Assembly (NCBI GenBank): GCA_964017185.1
Contig: OZ024882.1
Coordinates: 40,521,988 to 40,585,987 of the forward strand
From: Rugalucina vietnamica
Taxonomy: Eukaryota > Mollusca > Bivalvia > Lucinida > Lucinidae
Length of the DNA stretch: 64,000 bases
Reading direction: 5' to 3'
Both the position numbers and the translations under genes were made by a program. Positions 11,045 through 38,913 of the stretch are shown here, in pieces. The notes below the pieces were generated by a model. The model did not search any database and was not told where the DNA came from. It saw only the letters and a list, made by a program, of their open reading frames with translations. Position 1 is the stretch's first letter; the number at the start of each line of letters is the position of its first letter.

Positions 11045-12107
11045 CAACAGCAGTCACACAGTAGTGTATAAGTGAAACGCGCACCAGGCGTGTTGAAAAA
11101 ATAGCAAAATTCCGAAACACGTTCAAAACTCGCTACAAGCGCTATGGGTACGCTTGGTGTACGTCCGGCTAATGGAATTATCCAAACAGACTACTTTAAT
11201 ATTTAAATACAAAATTAAAATTTGTACCAATAAAAAGAAGATGCATTGTACAAATAGAAGCTGTTCACACACTAATTGTAGTATGATGCATTTTGATGCA
11301 AACAAGCGTGAAAGCGACAGAAATAATGTAGAAATTTCCTTATTTACTATATATTTATTACATTTTGATAGTACCTGTAGTATTTCAACAAACAGACTAT
11401 TTTTTACATAAGATAGAAAATTAATTTTAACTTCATCTTAAAGGGGTATGAATGGGCTTTACAGAACCGTTCGCACAGGTATGATAGGATTAATAGCAAA
11501 AATGATATTAAGGATTAAATAAGCATTCCCGTTAACGCTCCATATAAAATTTTGCGCGCATCCGATAACTGCCGGTGATGAGAATTCTGCTACATGGGCG
11601 CGCGTCGCTGTACGTCGCTAAAAGTCTCTGCGCGTTTGGGCTCAAAAAAATTTTAAACATGCTTAAAAAATTTCTAAAAGCTCGGTGTGTCTAGGGCGTG
11701 TGGCTTAGTACGTCCCGAATAAGTTCCACGCGCGCTACCGGCGCGTTGAATACGTTCTGAACGCGGTTGGTGCGCGTTTGAAGCACGCCAGTGTACGTTC
11801 CATGCGCGTTCCGCTTTTATTAGATGTTGCTTCAGTAGCGTGCCCCAAGCGTGTGTGAAACGCGCGTCGAACGTTCGATGCGCGCCAGTAGCGCGTGCTT
11901 AGCGTGTCTGGAACGTATCACAACCGTACTCCAAAACTTTGAGGTTTTTATACGTCCGGCACTCGCCTCAGTCACGCGCTAATGTGTGACTGCTAAAGCG
12001 AGTTAAAGGAACAAATTAATTTTTATACGTCCAAAGTCTTCAGCGTGTTGAGATTTTTCATACGCCCGGTGCTCGTTTGGGTTATACGCTACTGCGTGAC
12101 TGCTGTT
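11045..12107. repeat. TIR element rich in GCGCG-type motifs
   Basis: Left end CAGCAGTCACACAGTAGTGT (from 11048), right end ACTGCGTGACTGCTG (to 12105). The flanks pair over about 55 bp, including the ACGCGCACC and GGTGCTCG segments. A second, incomplete right end lies inside at about 11945-12000 (CGCTAATGTGTGACTGCT). The interior 11530-11960 is crowded with degenerate CGCGCGTTGAA, GAACGCGT and TACGTCC motifs in both orientations. No transposase frame, so non-autonomous. Confidence 0.65.
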
Positions 12108-12730
12108 TTACCTATATGTTATTCTGACACTACATGAACCTATTTATGTAGCCACTATGATTTTCCGTTTGGTCGGTTTCAATGATCTTGATTGCACACG
12201 GCCCTGGCCATAACTTTTTACTTTTAGGTTGTTTCAGTAAAGGGACTTGACAATGTGAAGTAATAAAATGATCGAAAGAAAAATGACACAGAAACCTGGA
12301 CGCATACTGTTCGAAATGAGGACTTTAATTTAGACGTTCAATGTCAGCTTTTTTACGTAATTGATAATTACTGTAACAGTGAATGCAGATCTGTGTATGC
12401 ACAGTTTTCATGTTGAATGCAAAGGTCGTTAACTTATTACAATTATATCGTGTTACAATGTTTTCTTCTCACAATGCATGATGTTTTCAATGTTGTTGGG
12501 CCGACCGTTTTTATTTCAATAGCCTATGTCATTAGTAACTCCAAACGCAAAACTGATCAAACAAATTACGTGACATAAGCCATTTCAGGACGATCAGTCT
12601 GCTTTTTTTATTGTCTTATGCCCAATTTAAGATGATCGACTTGATAAAAAGAAAAACGCCTACGTTCAAAGACATCCGTAAACTCGGTCAGTAGGGTAGT
12701 TTTGAGCGAGAAAAAATCACCTCCATAATA
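12108..12730. other. Spacer without recognised gene
   Basis: Unique-looking AT-rich DNA between two TIR elements. No open frame with coding features. Confidence 0.5.
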
Positions 12731-14215
12731 CCCCTATCACATACGATAAATTGCCTCACGAATCGTCACGAGTTGACAATTTTTGACACTTTTTTCAGTT
12801 CGTAGCTGAAACGTAATCGATTCACGCAGTTCTTAACTAATTCTTACAGTTCGTAGTAAGTTCTTGCGAATCGTAGGTCAGTCAGAAATTCGTGGCCAAA
12901 AGTTTGAACTGTTCAAAACTTTGGTCCAGAATTTTCGACCGACAAAAATCGCATTTAATTCTTAACACAGTCGTAGTGCATTCTGTGACATCGAACTACT
13001 GAATTTTATTCGATTTGGATGCATTCGTAACTCTTTCGGGAATTCCTGAGCTTGTCACCCAACTACGAATTATATATGCAAGATCAGGACAGAGACAACA
13101 AACCGTTTATACTGCTAATTTCACAGGAAAAGGTTACCCGTGTCCTCACCCCGGATGAGTCTAGGACTCCACCGAATTACAACTATCTATATTCACTTCT
13201 TATACGTTCCATCCTTGTTACCATTCTTGAACTTATTCTGTTGTTAATTCTTGTATGCCCAATTTGGGCTTAAGTGAATAAAGTTATGTCTGTCTGTCTG
13301 TCTGTCTGACAAAGAATCCGTTACGAATGTCGAGAATACTTGCCGAAGCAGATACGATACAGTTAAGAACTATCTACGAATTCACAGCAATATGCGAATA
13401 ATCCAAGAGTCTCAAGAATGACTTAGGATTTAACTACGAGTTTGTTAGAAGCTGGAATTTAATATTGAAGTTTTATAAATATTACGAATGTTAGCCGATT
13501 GCACCGAAACGCACCACGAAGTCCACGAATCTGACAACAGATATATAACTAAAAAGGTACACCAAAGTACAGGAGAAAGATACATAGAAAAGCAATATAT
13601 CATTTAGGATGTGGCGGAAGGCAGTTCCGTTGAAGAGAAGACGCTTCTTTACTTCTAAGAGAATCAAGTCTCAGAGGAGAAAAACGTTGCAGGGACTCGA
13701 GAGATGCGTGGTTATCAAAATGTTTCCATTGTAATTTATAAACAGGTGTTTCCCAAGTATCATCGAATGAGTGTTGGGGGCCATAGCCAACAGAAACATA
13801 GCATGAAAAAGTGGCGATCGTCCTTCATTTATTTTGAAACTGATTCCCAAGCAGGTGTAGTTAATATAACTTTTATAACTATCTTACAAAAAATCTCAAG
13901 AATTGTCAAGAACAGCTACGAATATTTATTATTCGCACATGTTATCGTCATACTCGCAACTGATTCGTAACTGATTCTCAAACTTTCCCATATCCTCAAT
14001 AGATTATTGTAAATGGTAAAAGAATTCTTGCCAAGTTCGTGCGATTCCAGCCGAATTCAACCGAGTCTGCCGAATATTCGTAACGCTATCGTGTCTGTGT
14101 CCTAACAGCTTCGGAAGCAATTTCGAATAAACAAAAAAGTTCACGAAATTCCACGAATCCTAAAATTTATCGATTCGTGGCAATTCGTGAGTTCGGTTTC
14201 GTAGTGTGATAGGGG
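12731..14215. repeat. TIR element rich in TTCGTA motifs
   Basis: Terminal CCCCTATCACATACGA on the left and TCGTAGTGTGATAGGGG on the right match with one extra base. The interior is packed with degenerate copies of TTCGTA, CACGAAT and GAATTCGT in both orientations, densest within 500 bp of each end, plus four TCTG units at 13290. No transposase frame; the 13052-13273 frame resembles no family. A clean target duplication was not found. Confidence 0.65.
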
Positions 14216-14366
14216 CATAAAGCGTATATATGCACGGGTGAAAGTCACCCTACAATGCGTTCTGGGCTCATTTTCATCATGCTAAACATGTCAAAAACCT
14301 TGTTCAATTGCAGTTGCTCTTGATCGATATTCCACGTCATTGTTCTAACTTTCCCCTCTCATTTAG

Positions 14367-31762
<17,396 letters not shown>

Positions 31763-32271
31763 TACCACATCAACTACAGCAGGATATTATGTACGGCAAC
31801 AAGAATAGCAAAATCAACAAAAAATGAACATAACTACGCCACTGCGGATGTTATGTGGCCAACAATACGGAAACTTTTACGAATATTATAACATTAAAAC
31901 ATTCAAATATTCAGAATCTACCAGGGATACTACGCAACTAAAAGCACGATACGTGTATGAAGTAAATTTGCATTCTTGTCTCGAGCCAAATCATCATTTT
32001 AATTTGTCTCATGTTGATGTGCTGCTACATGTATGTTTGACTTGCTTCCATATTGATATTCTAATATTTTGAAAACCTAGGACCAGCCACAAATCATTCA
32101 TTTCCCTAGTGTCATCTCGTTCCGGGCCATTCTTCCGTATCTCTCGTTTCATCGGTTCATGCTAATCTGTTTTGGTGTGTTTGTTTGATCTGAGAAGAAC
32201 CCAGAAAACCATTTTCTACTGCATGTATTAAAATTTTTACCTTTTCTATTTCTTTTTTACTATTAATACCA

Positions 32272-32277
32272 AATAAA
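32272..32277 (+). terminator. Poly(A) signal of gene B
   Basis: AATAAA 510 bp after the TAA of gene B, with no earlier good match. It gives a 3' UTR of about 0.5 kb, ending about 170 bp before the stop codon of the convergent sulfotransferase gene. Confidence 0.6.
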
Positions 32278-32339
32278 GCGTCTGTGATATGACAATTGTA
32301 ATAAAATAATTTGTGTGCGATTAAATGTTTTGTTTTCTT

Positions 32340-32345
32340 TTTATT
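32340..32345 (-). terminator. Poly(A) signal of the sulfotransferase gene
   Basis: TTTATT on the plus strand is AATAAA on the minus strand, 125 bp after the stop at 32470. With the gene B signal at 32272 the two transcripts would end almost back to back or overlap slightly. Confidence 0.5.
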
Positions 32346-32469
32346 TTAAAACCACTGTGACACCAACAGTCATAACGGGGACGATAGTTCTTAAGTCTGA
32401 TAGTCTGGTGAACGACAGAGAAAGTTTGGCAATGTTTCCCCGTGAAGGTGCTAAATTTAACGTAATTTG

Positions 32470-33609
32470 TCACCAGTTATATGATTTTCCTATGATATTA
32501 AAGAATCGTCGATTCCTCTCGGCAAAGAATTGTGTTAATTTCAACCTTGTCTCCTGATCTATAGGTTCCTGTGGTCGTCCCCTGTTGTTTCCGTAACAGC
32601 CCATTCCCGTTGTAGTCAGGTTAGACTTGATGCAGTAAAATCCCTTCTCCGAGTTGAAAGCAAACATGTCAGCCGTTATATAGTCGCCTAAACCTAAGAA
32701 TCGTTCCACCTTCTTGAGAGTTGTAACAGGATCGTGGACAAACTCGCCGTGTGAAAGGATGAGAAACTGACTGAGACTGAAGTACTTTAACCAGTGTTCC
32801 ATATAGTTGGCGTAAACAGATTCCCTGAGACGTTTGTCATTCTCCTGAACCTCGTGTGTTGCTTTATTAATCACGAGATCAGAAAACGATTTACTGTTTT
32901 TCCGATTCCCACCATGAAATGTATACCCTGAATATGCACGTGCAATGGGCTCCCGGACGATCAGAATGAGTTTGATACTTTCATTAAACCTCTTGATTCT
33001 TTCCGGAACTTGTAAGTGACGGTAATAGGCCGCCATTTTCATCACAGTAACTTGGTTAGAAAAACTGCAGGGCATTTGTTCCTTGAACCAGGTAACGCCT
33101 TTGTTGTACAGGCTAGAAAAATAGAGCATTTCATATTTAGCTGAACGTCTATCAGGATCGTAATAGATTTGAATGTGTGGATGAAGGTGCAAAAATTCGA
33201 GCAGCTCGAGTGTACCACTCTTACCTGCGCCTATGATTATTGCAGTTGGGAAACGTTTTTCACACGTTTCACCTTTTGGCTTTTCAAAGTTGCTTAAATG
33301 GATGGTTTCAATTGAGTCGCGTACAATCTGCCCTGCTTGTGATTTCTTGCTAACTACTCGGCCACGTGAGGATTCATTCTTCACAGCTTTCGTCACTGCG
33401 GATGAGCGACTACTATCGCTTGTCGACTGAGTGTTTTGTGTCTTTAATTTCATCTTCGTAAGTGGGTTTGAGAGAGTTTTCTCTTTCTGCTCATCTGTTG
33501 CTTTGTGAAAAGCGATGTTAGTCTGCAGATTTGTCCAATGGAAGGACAACAGAATCACCAGGACACAAATCGCCGCATACAATAGATATTGTCTATGTCT
33601 TTCAAGCAT
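32470..33609 (-). CDS. Heparan sulfate 3-O-sulfotransferase-like enzyme
   Basis: 379 residues in one open exon. A type II membrane layout is seen: short basic N-terminus, membrane anchor at residues 8-25, Ser/Lys-rich stem to about 115, then the sulfotransferase domain. RFPTAIIIGAGKSGT (119-133) is the 5'-phosphate loop for PAPS, and VREPIARAYSGYT (218-230) the 3'-phosphate segment with Arg219 and Ser227. GFYCIKSN and GCYGNNRGR (Cys326, Cys338) match the conserved HS3ST disulfide loop. Glu160 and Lys191 align with the catalytic Glu and Lys, but the neighbourhood differs (YEMLYF for the usual EIHFFD, KMAAYY for KSPAYF). Fold and donor use are therefore clear; the acceptor could be a glycan other than heparan sulfate. 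The likely site is the Golgi lumen. It is convergent with gene B. Confidence 0.88.
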   Translation of the reverse strand: MLERHRQYLLYAAICVLVILLSFHWTNLQTNIAFHKATDEQKEKTLSNPLTKMKLKTQNTQSTSDSSRSSAVTKAVKNESSRGRVVSKKSQAGQIVRDSIETIHLSNFEKPKGETCEKRFPTAIIIGAGKSGTLELLEFLHLHPHIQIYYDPDRRSAKYEMLYFSSLYNKGVTWFKEQMPCSFSNQVTVMKMAAYYRHLQVPERIKRFNESIKLILIVREPIARAYSGYTFHGGNRKNSKSFSDLVINKATHEVQENDKRLRESVYANYMEHWLKYFSLSQFLILSHGEFVHDPVTTLKKVERFLGLGDYITADMFAFNSEKGFYCIKSNLTTTGMGCYGNNRGRPQEPIDQETRLKLTQFFAERNRRFFNIIGKSYNW

Positions 33610-33634
33610 GTCAGTAACTTGAGATTTGCCCAGC

Positions 33635-33638
33635 TCTG
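33635..33638 (-). other. Probable 5' UTR splice acceptor of the sulfotransferase gene
   Basis: On the minus strand TTTCTCTTGCAG precedes AGCTGGGC, 26 bases before the ATG. It suggests the CDS is intronless but the 5' UTR is spliced. The best matching donor seen upstream is TCTCCG|GTAAGC at 34336/34335. Confidence 0.45.
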
Positions 33639-33735
33639 CAAGAGAAACGAATCATTTTATGCGAATACCGATACTCTAACAGTATCGTCCTATAAAACAA
33701 GATTTTATATTTCTTGATTATTCTTGATATGATTA

Positions 33736-34130
33736 ATGCCTAGGCTACATTTGCGATAACCGTGCGGATTCCGTACGATCACCCTGAAGGTCTAAAATTA
33801 TCTTATGATTAAGTCCCCAAACTAAGTTATCATAAAAACCGTGTGGTGACCGCACGATCATCGCAGGGTTTCCGTACGACTCCCGTACGGTGCTACCTAA
33901 GACGTGTCTACAGGCTACGGTCTTACGATTTTCAAAAATTTGTAACTTGAATTAAGTGCAGCTATTACAAAATCGTAGAGGCTACGGATATCGTAAGAAG
34001 CCGTAGAATCGTTGGGACATCGTAGGGCCATTCTGCGGAAACCACACGAAAATTCAACAATTGGCGTCGTACAATTGGCGCCGTACGATCATCGCAAGCT
34101 AATCGTAGGTGAAATGAAACCGAGGCATAA
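33736..34130. repeat. CGTACGAT-rich foldback element, copy 1
   Basis: Inverted ends TAATGCCTAGGCTACAT and ATGAAACCGAGGCATAA. The interior is made of short palindromic motifs in both orientations: CGTACGATCATCGCA, TCCGTACG, ATCGTAGAGGCTACGG and ATCGTAGGG. It would lie in the inferred 5' UTR intron of the sulfotransferase gene. Larger relatives are at 47496-48844. Confidence 0.75.
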
Positions 34131-34335
34131 ATTTTGTAGGGATCGGTTATTGAGGTTCAACGTTCCACCAACTAAGGTGTTGTAAGCATTATAGAAGCGG
34201 GTGTCAGATTGTATTCGAAGTAGCAACAGGAAAAGGATTTTTAAACATCAAAAAATTAAAACAAATGCGTAAAATATCGTGAATATGGGAGAATCCATTC
34301 GTCAAATATAATAAAGGAGTGAACGAATTGCTTAC

Positions 34336-34440
34336 CGGAGAAATGGACACACTGAAGAACAGACGAACAGACGACGCTGGCTATATATTCCTTGAAGATG
34401 AACTGCAGATGAGGCTTTGTGGTGGAATTGATATGAGAAT
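34336..34440 (-). other. Possible 5' UTR exon of the sulfotransferase gene
   Basis: The minus strand has a strong donor (GTAAGC) after CATTTCTCCG. The sequence above it is less AT-rich than its surroundings. The upstream limit and promoter are not visible. The plus strand can also be read as a short open frame ending at GTAAGT (34443), so the strand is uncertain. Confidence 0.3.
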
Positions 34441-34711
34441 AAAAGTAAGTTTAAAAAATATTGTATGTTACGTTAAATGGGCCTTTAAGCTATGTTTGCA
34501 AGTATAAATTTAACTGATACACTATCGTTTCAAAGTTTAAATACCAAATAAAGATGGCAAGAATTTAACGATCGATAGTTTCAAACCAAGATATCTATGA
34601 TTAGTTCGAGTAATGCTCAGATGCCAGAGTTTAAAGTTCAACTGGTTTCATTTTTTATACCCACGTTTTATGACTTCAACTAAATTTTGTGTTGTTGGTT
34701 CGGTCCTGTAT

Positions 34712-35200
34712 CACTACTGACAATCACATGGTATTGTATACATTCAAACCGATAAATGATCGGTGACACACACTACAATCGAGAACGAAGTTGAGATGAG
34801 AAATGCGAGTTTTCTCTTATAGCGTTTACTCTTTTGACTGATAGATAGGGTGCAGTCAATGCAGAAATTGAACATTTATTGAAAGAAAGTAATATTAGGA
34901 ATCCAGGTTATTTGGTTTTCGCAAACACTTCCGCCCCCTGAACATCTAGCACTTCCAACACAATAACATTGAAGTGTTTGCGAAAACGAAATAACCGGGA
35001 TTTCTTATGTTACTTTCTTTCAATAAATTTAATGTTCAATTTCCGCATTGTCTGCACCTATCTCTCTATCAGTCAGTAGAGGAAAAGGTTGTAGGAGAAA
35101 ACTCGAAAATCTTACCTCAACTTCGTTCTCAATTGCAGTTTGTGTCACCGATCATTTATCGGTTTGTATGTATACAATACCACGTGATTGTCAGTAGTGT
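34712..35200. repeat. Palindromic MITE, TAACATAAGGAATCC family, copy 2
   Basis: TIR CACTACTGACAATCACATGG on the left, CCACGTGATTGTCAGTAGTG on the right. The arms continue for about 200 bp, including GTTTTCGCAAACACTTCC and its complement. About 490 bp, no coding capacity. Confidence 0.85.
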
Positions 35201-35280
35201 ATCTGAGACAAGAAAACTCCGTTTCTCATGACAAGGCTTTTATACTTTTGTGATGAATGTCCCATAGTTTCTATATATAT

Positions 35281-35490
35281 GAGCCGCCAACAATGTACGG
35301 GTTTCCGAACAGGTCCGACACATCACAGAAGATGGCTAGAGACTGGAAATTTTGGATTTAGAAAGTGAGAGGAATTGTACTATCCGTGTAGCGAAAACAA
35401 AGGCGCTGATCAGCTTCGCAGTTACCGCGAAGCTGATCTGCGCCTTTGTTTTCGCCTAGGCAGATTGTTGGTTTTCTCATGAGGCGGCTC
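35281..35490. repeat. GAGCCGC palindromic family, copy 3
   Basis: GAGCCGCCAACAATG to CTCATGAGGCGGCTC, with ATAT on both sides as a possible target duplication. The central hairpin GCTGATCAGCTTCGCAGTTA and complement is complete. Confidence 0.85.
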
Positions 35491-36699
35491 ATATATTAAA
35501 ATTTCTTTAAAAAGCTCAGTATTTGATATTCGTAATGTAAAATCCCATAACTCTGTCAGCTTTCCTGATTAAAATAAGCATGGATGTCTACAGTGTTTTA
35601 CAAAATCGACTGTCACACCTGATTCACCCACATTGTTTTCTACAATTGACTCTCCCATTAAAATGGGACAAACCGGGTATTGCACGTGACTGAATGGTAT
35701 ATAAGGAGAACGAGGTATTGAGAAAGAGACGGTATATATATCGAAGAAGGAGAATGCCCTCCTAGGACGCCTGTGTTTTAGGCTATAGTGGGATAGTCAA
35801 CGAAACCATAGGGGTTTCAAGCCTGCCAGTGTTGAGCAAAATTTTATGGCGTTTGAATTCATGATGAGTTCGTGAATGTAGATTGGGTTTAAAACCATTC
35901 AGTCACATCAAGTATTGCATTAACTATTATTCAGCAGATTCGGACAGCATTTCTAATGCAATGTGTATGAACCACACCAAGACCTATGTCTTTGTAAAAA
36001 CACTGCTTCTCATATGCTTAATGTTAAACTATTAACTCTATGGATTAAAAGGAATTGAACAGGTCATAAGAAAACACGCTTTTAACAAATAGCACTTTGA
36101 CGAATTCGATTTTGGTACATGGATAATCTGATTGCTGCATAGTAGCAGTCTTTGTAAACTGTCGAACTTAAAGCTCGTCGAACTTCAAGCTCTTAAACTT
36201 TTGCACACCACAGTTTTTGTCAGATCGAATTCCGAAAACATATTTTCTCAATTAGATCATAAGGATTAAATGGAATTAGAAGAAATGTCGGTTTTATACC
36301 TTATAAAAAGTTTATTTTCAGATTCAAATACAAGTGTCAAATTTACTGTCGTTTTGGAAAGTTAGAAGTTTTAGGGCTAAAAATGACAACAGGTGAGAAA
36401 TATTCACTTTTTTCATACCAGACTATATGTTCTGTATTGTATCAAAGTTCCCAGAGCATCAAACCACATGATCAAACATCGTGCATAAAAATGTGAACAC
36501 GTAGAAAAAAGGCAGCTTTTATCATAAATTATTCCAACCTTTTACTGACTTCATAAAGTTTCTACTAGACATATTTTGACATCGGCCCGCGTTTCTATTT
36601 TTACGGGAAGGAAGTATCAGCGCATCTTTTGCTATTTAAGGCCTCGTTACATAATTAGTATTAGCGAAAGTCCGTCGATGCAGACGTGCCTACAAAATT
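35491..36699. other. Upstream region of gene C
   Basis: 1.2 kb without recognised repeat or exon. It should contain the start exon of gene C, but no ATG exon with a phase-1 donor was found. A possible core promoter is at 35683-35706. Confidence 0.4.
35683..35706 (+). promoter_or_regulatory. Candidate core promoter (E-box plus TATA box)
   Basis: CACGTG at 35683-35688 and TATATAAGG at 35698-35706, 1.4 kb before the first recognised exon of gene C and in the right orientation. A transcript start near 35730 would be expected. The support is only the spacing and consensus match. Confidence 0.3.
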
Positions 36700-36934
36700 G
36701 AGCCGCGACGTGAGAAAACCGGTCTTCGGGGGTTCCGACCAGGTCTGACACAAACCGGCCTGTACAGTCACAAAAGCAGGTTAGAAGCTTGAAATTTCAG
36801 ATTTAAGAAGAAGAGGAATTGTACTATCCGTATAGCGAAAACAAAGGCGCTGATCAGCTTCGCGGTTACCGCAAAGCTGATCTGCGCCTTTGTTTTCGCC
36901 TAGGCAAAACTCCGGTTTTCTCACGATGCGGCTC
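36700..36934. repeat. GAGCCGC palindromic family, copy 4
   Basis: Full-length, GAGCCGCGACGTGAGAAAAC to GTTTTCTCACGATGCGGCTC. It has the complete central hairpin (GCTGATCAGCTTCGCGGTTA and complement). It lies 200 bp before exon 1 of gene C. Confidence 0.85.
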
Positions 36935-37137
36935 AAATGTTAATCTATCATGTTTTATCTTTATCATTCGTGTTCCATTCGTTCAAAAGATTAATTTTAT
37001 AAAACATCTCGAAAATATTTTGACCAGATATTGCAAATGATGTCAAAATACGCACGTCTACGTCGAGGGACTTTCGCTAATATGTTAATGCACAAAACAG
37101 GTGTCATGGGGTTTCTTTCTTCATCTTTTCACTCTAG

Positions 37138-37681
37138 TTGCACCGGCGACGGACAAAGGACCAGCACATGGTCATCAGCCACCGCCACCTGCATACGCCC
37201 AACCGCAACCAGGTTACGGCCAACCATCACCGCCGGGTTACGGCCAACCACAACCAGGTTACGGCCAACCAACCCCGCCAGGTTACGGCCAACCCCATCC
37301 ACCAGGATACGGGCATGTTCAGCCACCAGGACAATATGGAATGCAAGGTGTGTATTAACTCATTAAAGCCCGGTGTCCCTTTTATGGAATATAGGCAAAC
37401 AGTATAGCCCCTGTGACGCCGCAGAACGCGGCGTCCCATCTCGGGCTATTCTGTTTGCTTAAAAGAATTTTTATCGAAAATAGAATTTTTGAAATCACAC
37501 CTGGAGCCCCTTAAATGAAAGTGGACTCACCCAAATGATAGCGGTGGGTTAATAATGTTTTTGGCCACGGGCTATGGTTATTCCTGCATGTAAGCGCTAT
37601 ATTGATGTTTCGGGGAGGAGGTACTAATGTTAGAGATTTTGTGAACACCTGGCCACTAGAAGAAGAAAAGAAGAAGAAGAA

Positions 37682-37756
<75 letters not shown>

Positions 37757-38872
37757 AACGACTTTCAATTGCATCATCTCAGATGTCAGCTTCTATAAAG
37801 GGTTCGACTAAATTTTATTTATAATTATGTTTATTTTAGGGGGCATGCCGATGACAACACAGCCCGGGATGATGGGGATGGGTATGTCCGTGATCCCGGG
37901 GTCACAACCCGTGGTCTGGATGACGAGACCCCAGCCCATCCCTGGGTGTCCCGCTGGTCTGGAGTACCTGACTTCTATTGACCAACTATTGGTGAAACAA
38001 CAGAGGGAATTGTTAGAAAGTGAGACAGTGACGTATTCATTCATTCATTCATTCATATTGTTCTTTTCTTTATGCAAAACCACCCTGTTCGTTTTACACA
38101 TACACTTTTGTCATGGATCTTATGTAAATTTTCGAAAACGGAATACCGTACTTTCCTTTGACGGAGCTGTAGTAGAATAATCCATTTAAGGCATAGGCAG
38201 ACAGAATAGTCCAAGATGTGACGCCGCAGAACGATTCGTCCCATCTGGGGCTATTCCGTTTGATAAGAGGATTTTCATCAAAAAGTTATATGAAAATATA
38301 AAATCACCGCTGATGCCCCTTAAAATGAAAGTGGACTCACTCAAATGATAACAAGAAAAGATATGACACAAAGTGTCATATCAATTGACTCAATTATGAA
38401 AATATGCTGCATTTACTTTTCTATACGGCTGAAAATAATTAGTCAGGTATCTCCCTTATCTGTTTTATTTGCCACGCATCCGACTTTCATTCTGGATCAA
38501 AAATAAAAAAGTGGCATCATTTGTTGTTCTGAAATTTAAATGTTATTTCATCACCTTGTCGTAAAGTAGGACATGGTCATTACAGGGTTTCGATTTATAT
38601 ACATAATATTGTAGTATCGAGTCATTATTGCTTAAGGCCAAGTTTTTTTTTTGAAATCAGTCTACTGGTTTCAGAGTTTTTTTGAAGGGTTTTTATCATT
38701 TATGGACATGGTGGCTATATGTTCATATGATCTGTATTTTTATATACACATTGCTCCCCCCTTCTTAGAGTGTAAAAAAACAAACAAACAAACAAACCTT
38801 TTATTGAACGCTCAGATAACACTGTTACATATGAGCAAAAAATGAAATGTCAAACAATAAACATCATGGTGG

Positions 38873-38913
<41 letters not shown>

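Noticed and set aside
13052-13273. Host gene in the TTCGTA-rich element
   Set aside because: 73-residue frame without domain or splice sites, within a non-autonomous repeat.
34319-34507. Plus-strand start exon for gene C or another gene
   Set aside because: The open frame ends at GTAAGT but has no family resemblance and wrong phase for exon 1 of gene C. A minus-strand UTR reading explains the site at least as well.
37031-37439. Alternative frames over the Pro/Gly/Tyr exons of genes B and C
   Set aside because: Shadows of repetitive coding sequence in other frames and on the other strand; the splice-compatible frame is the scramblase one.
37511-37811. Open frames with poly-Met and poly-Ile
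   Set aside because: Both come from the (GAT)n microsatellite in intron 1 of gene C.
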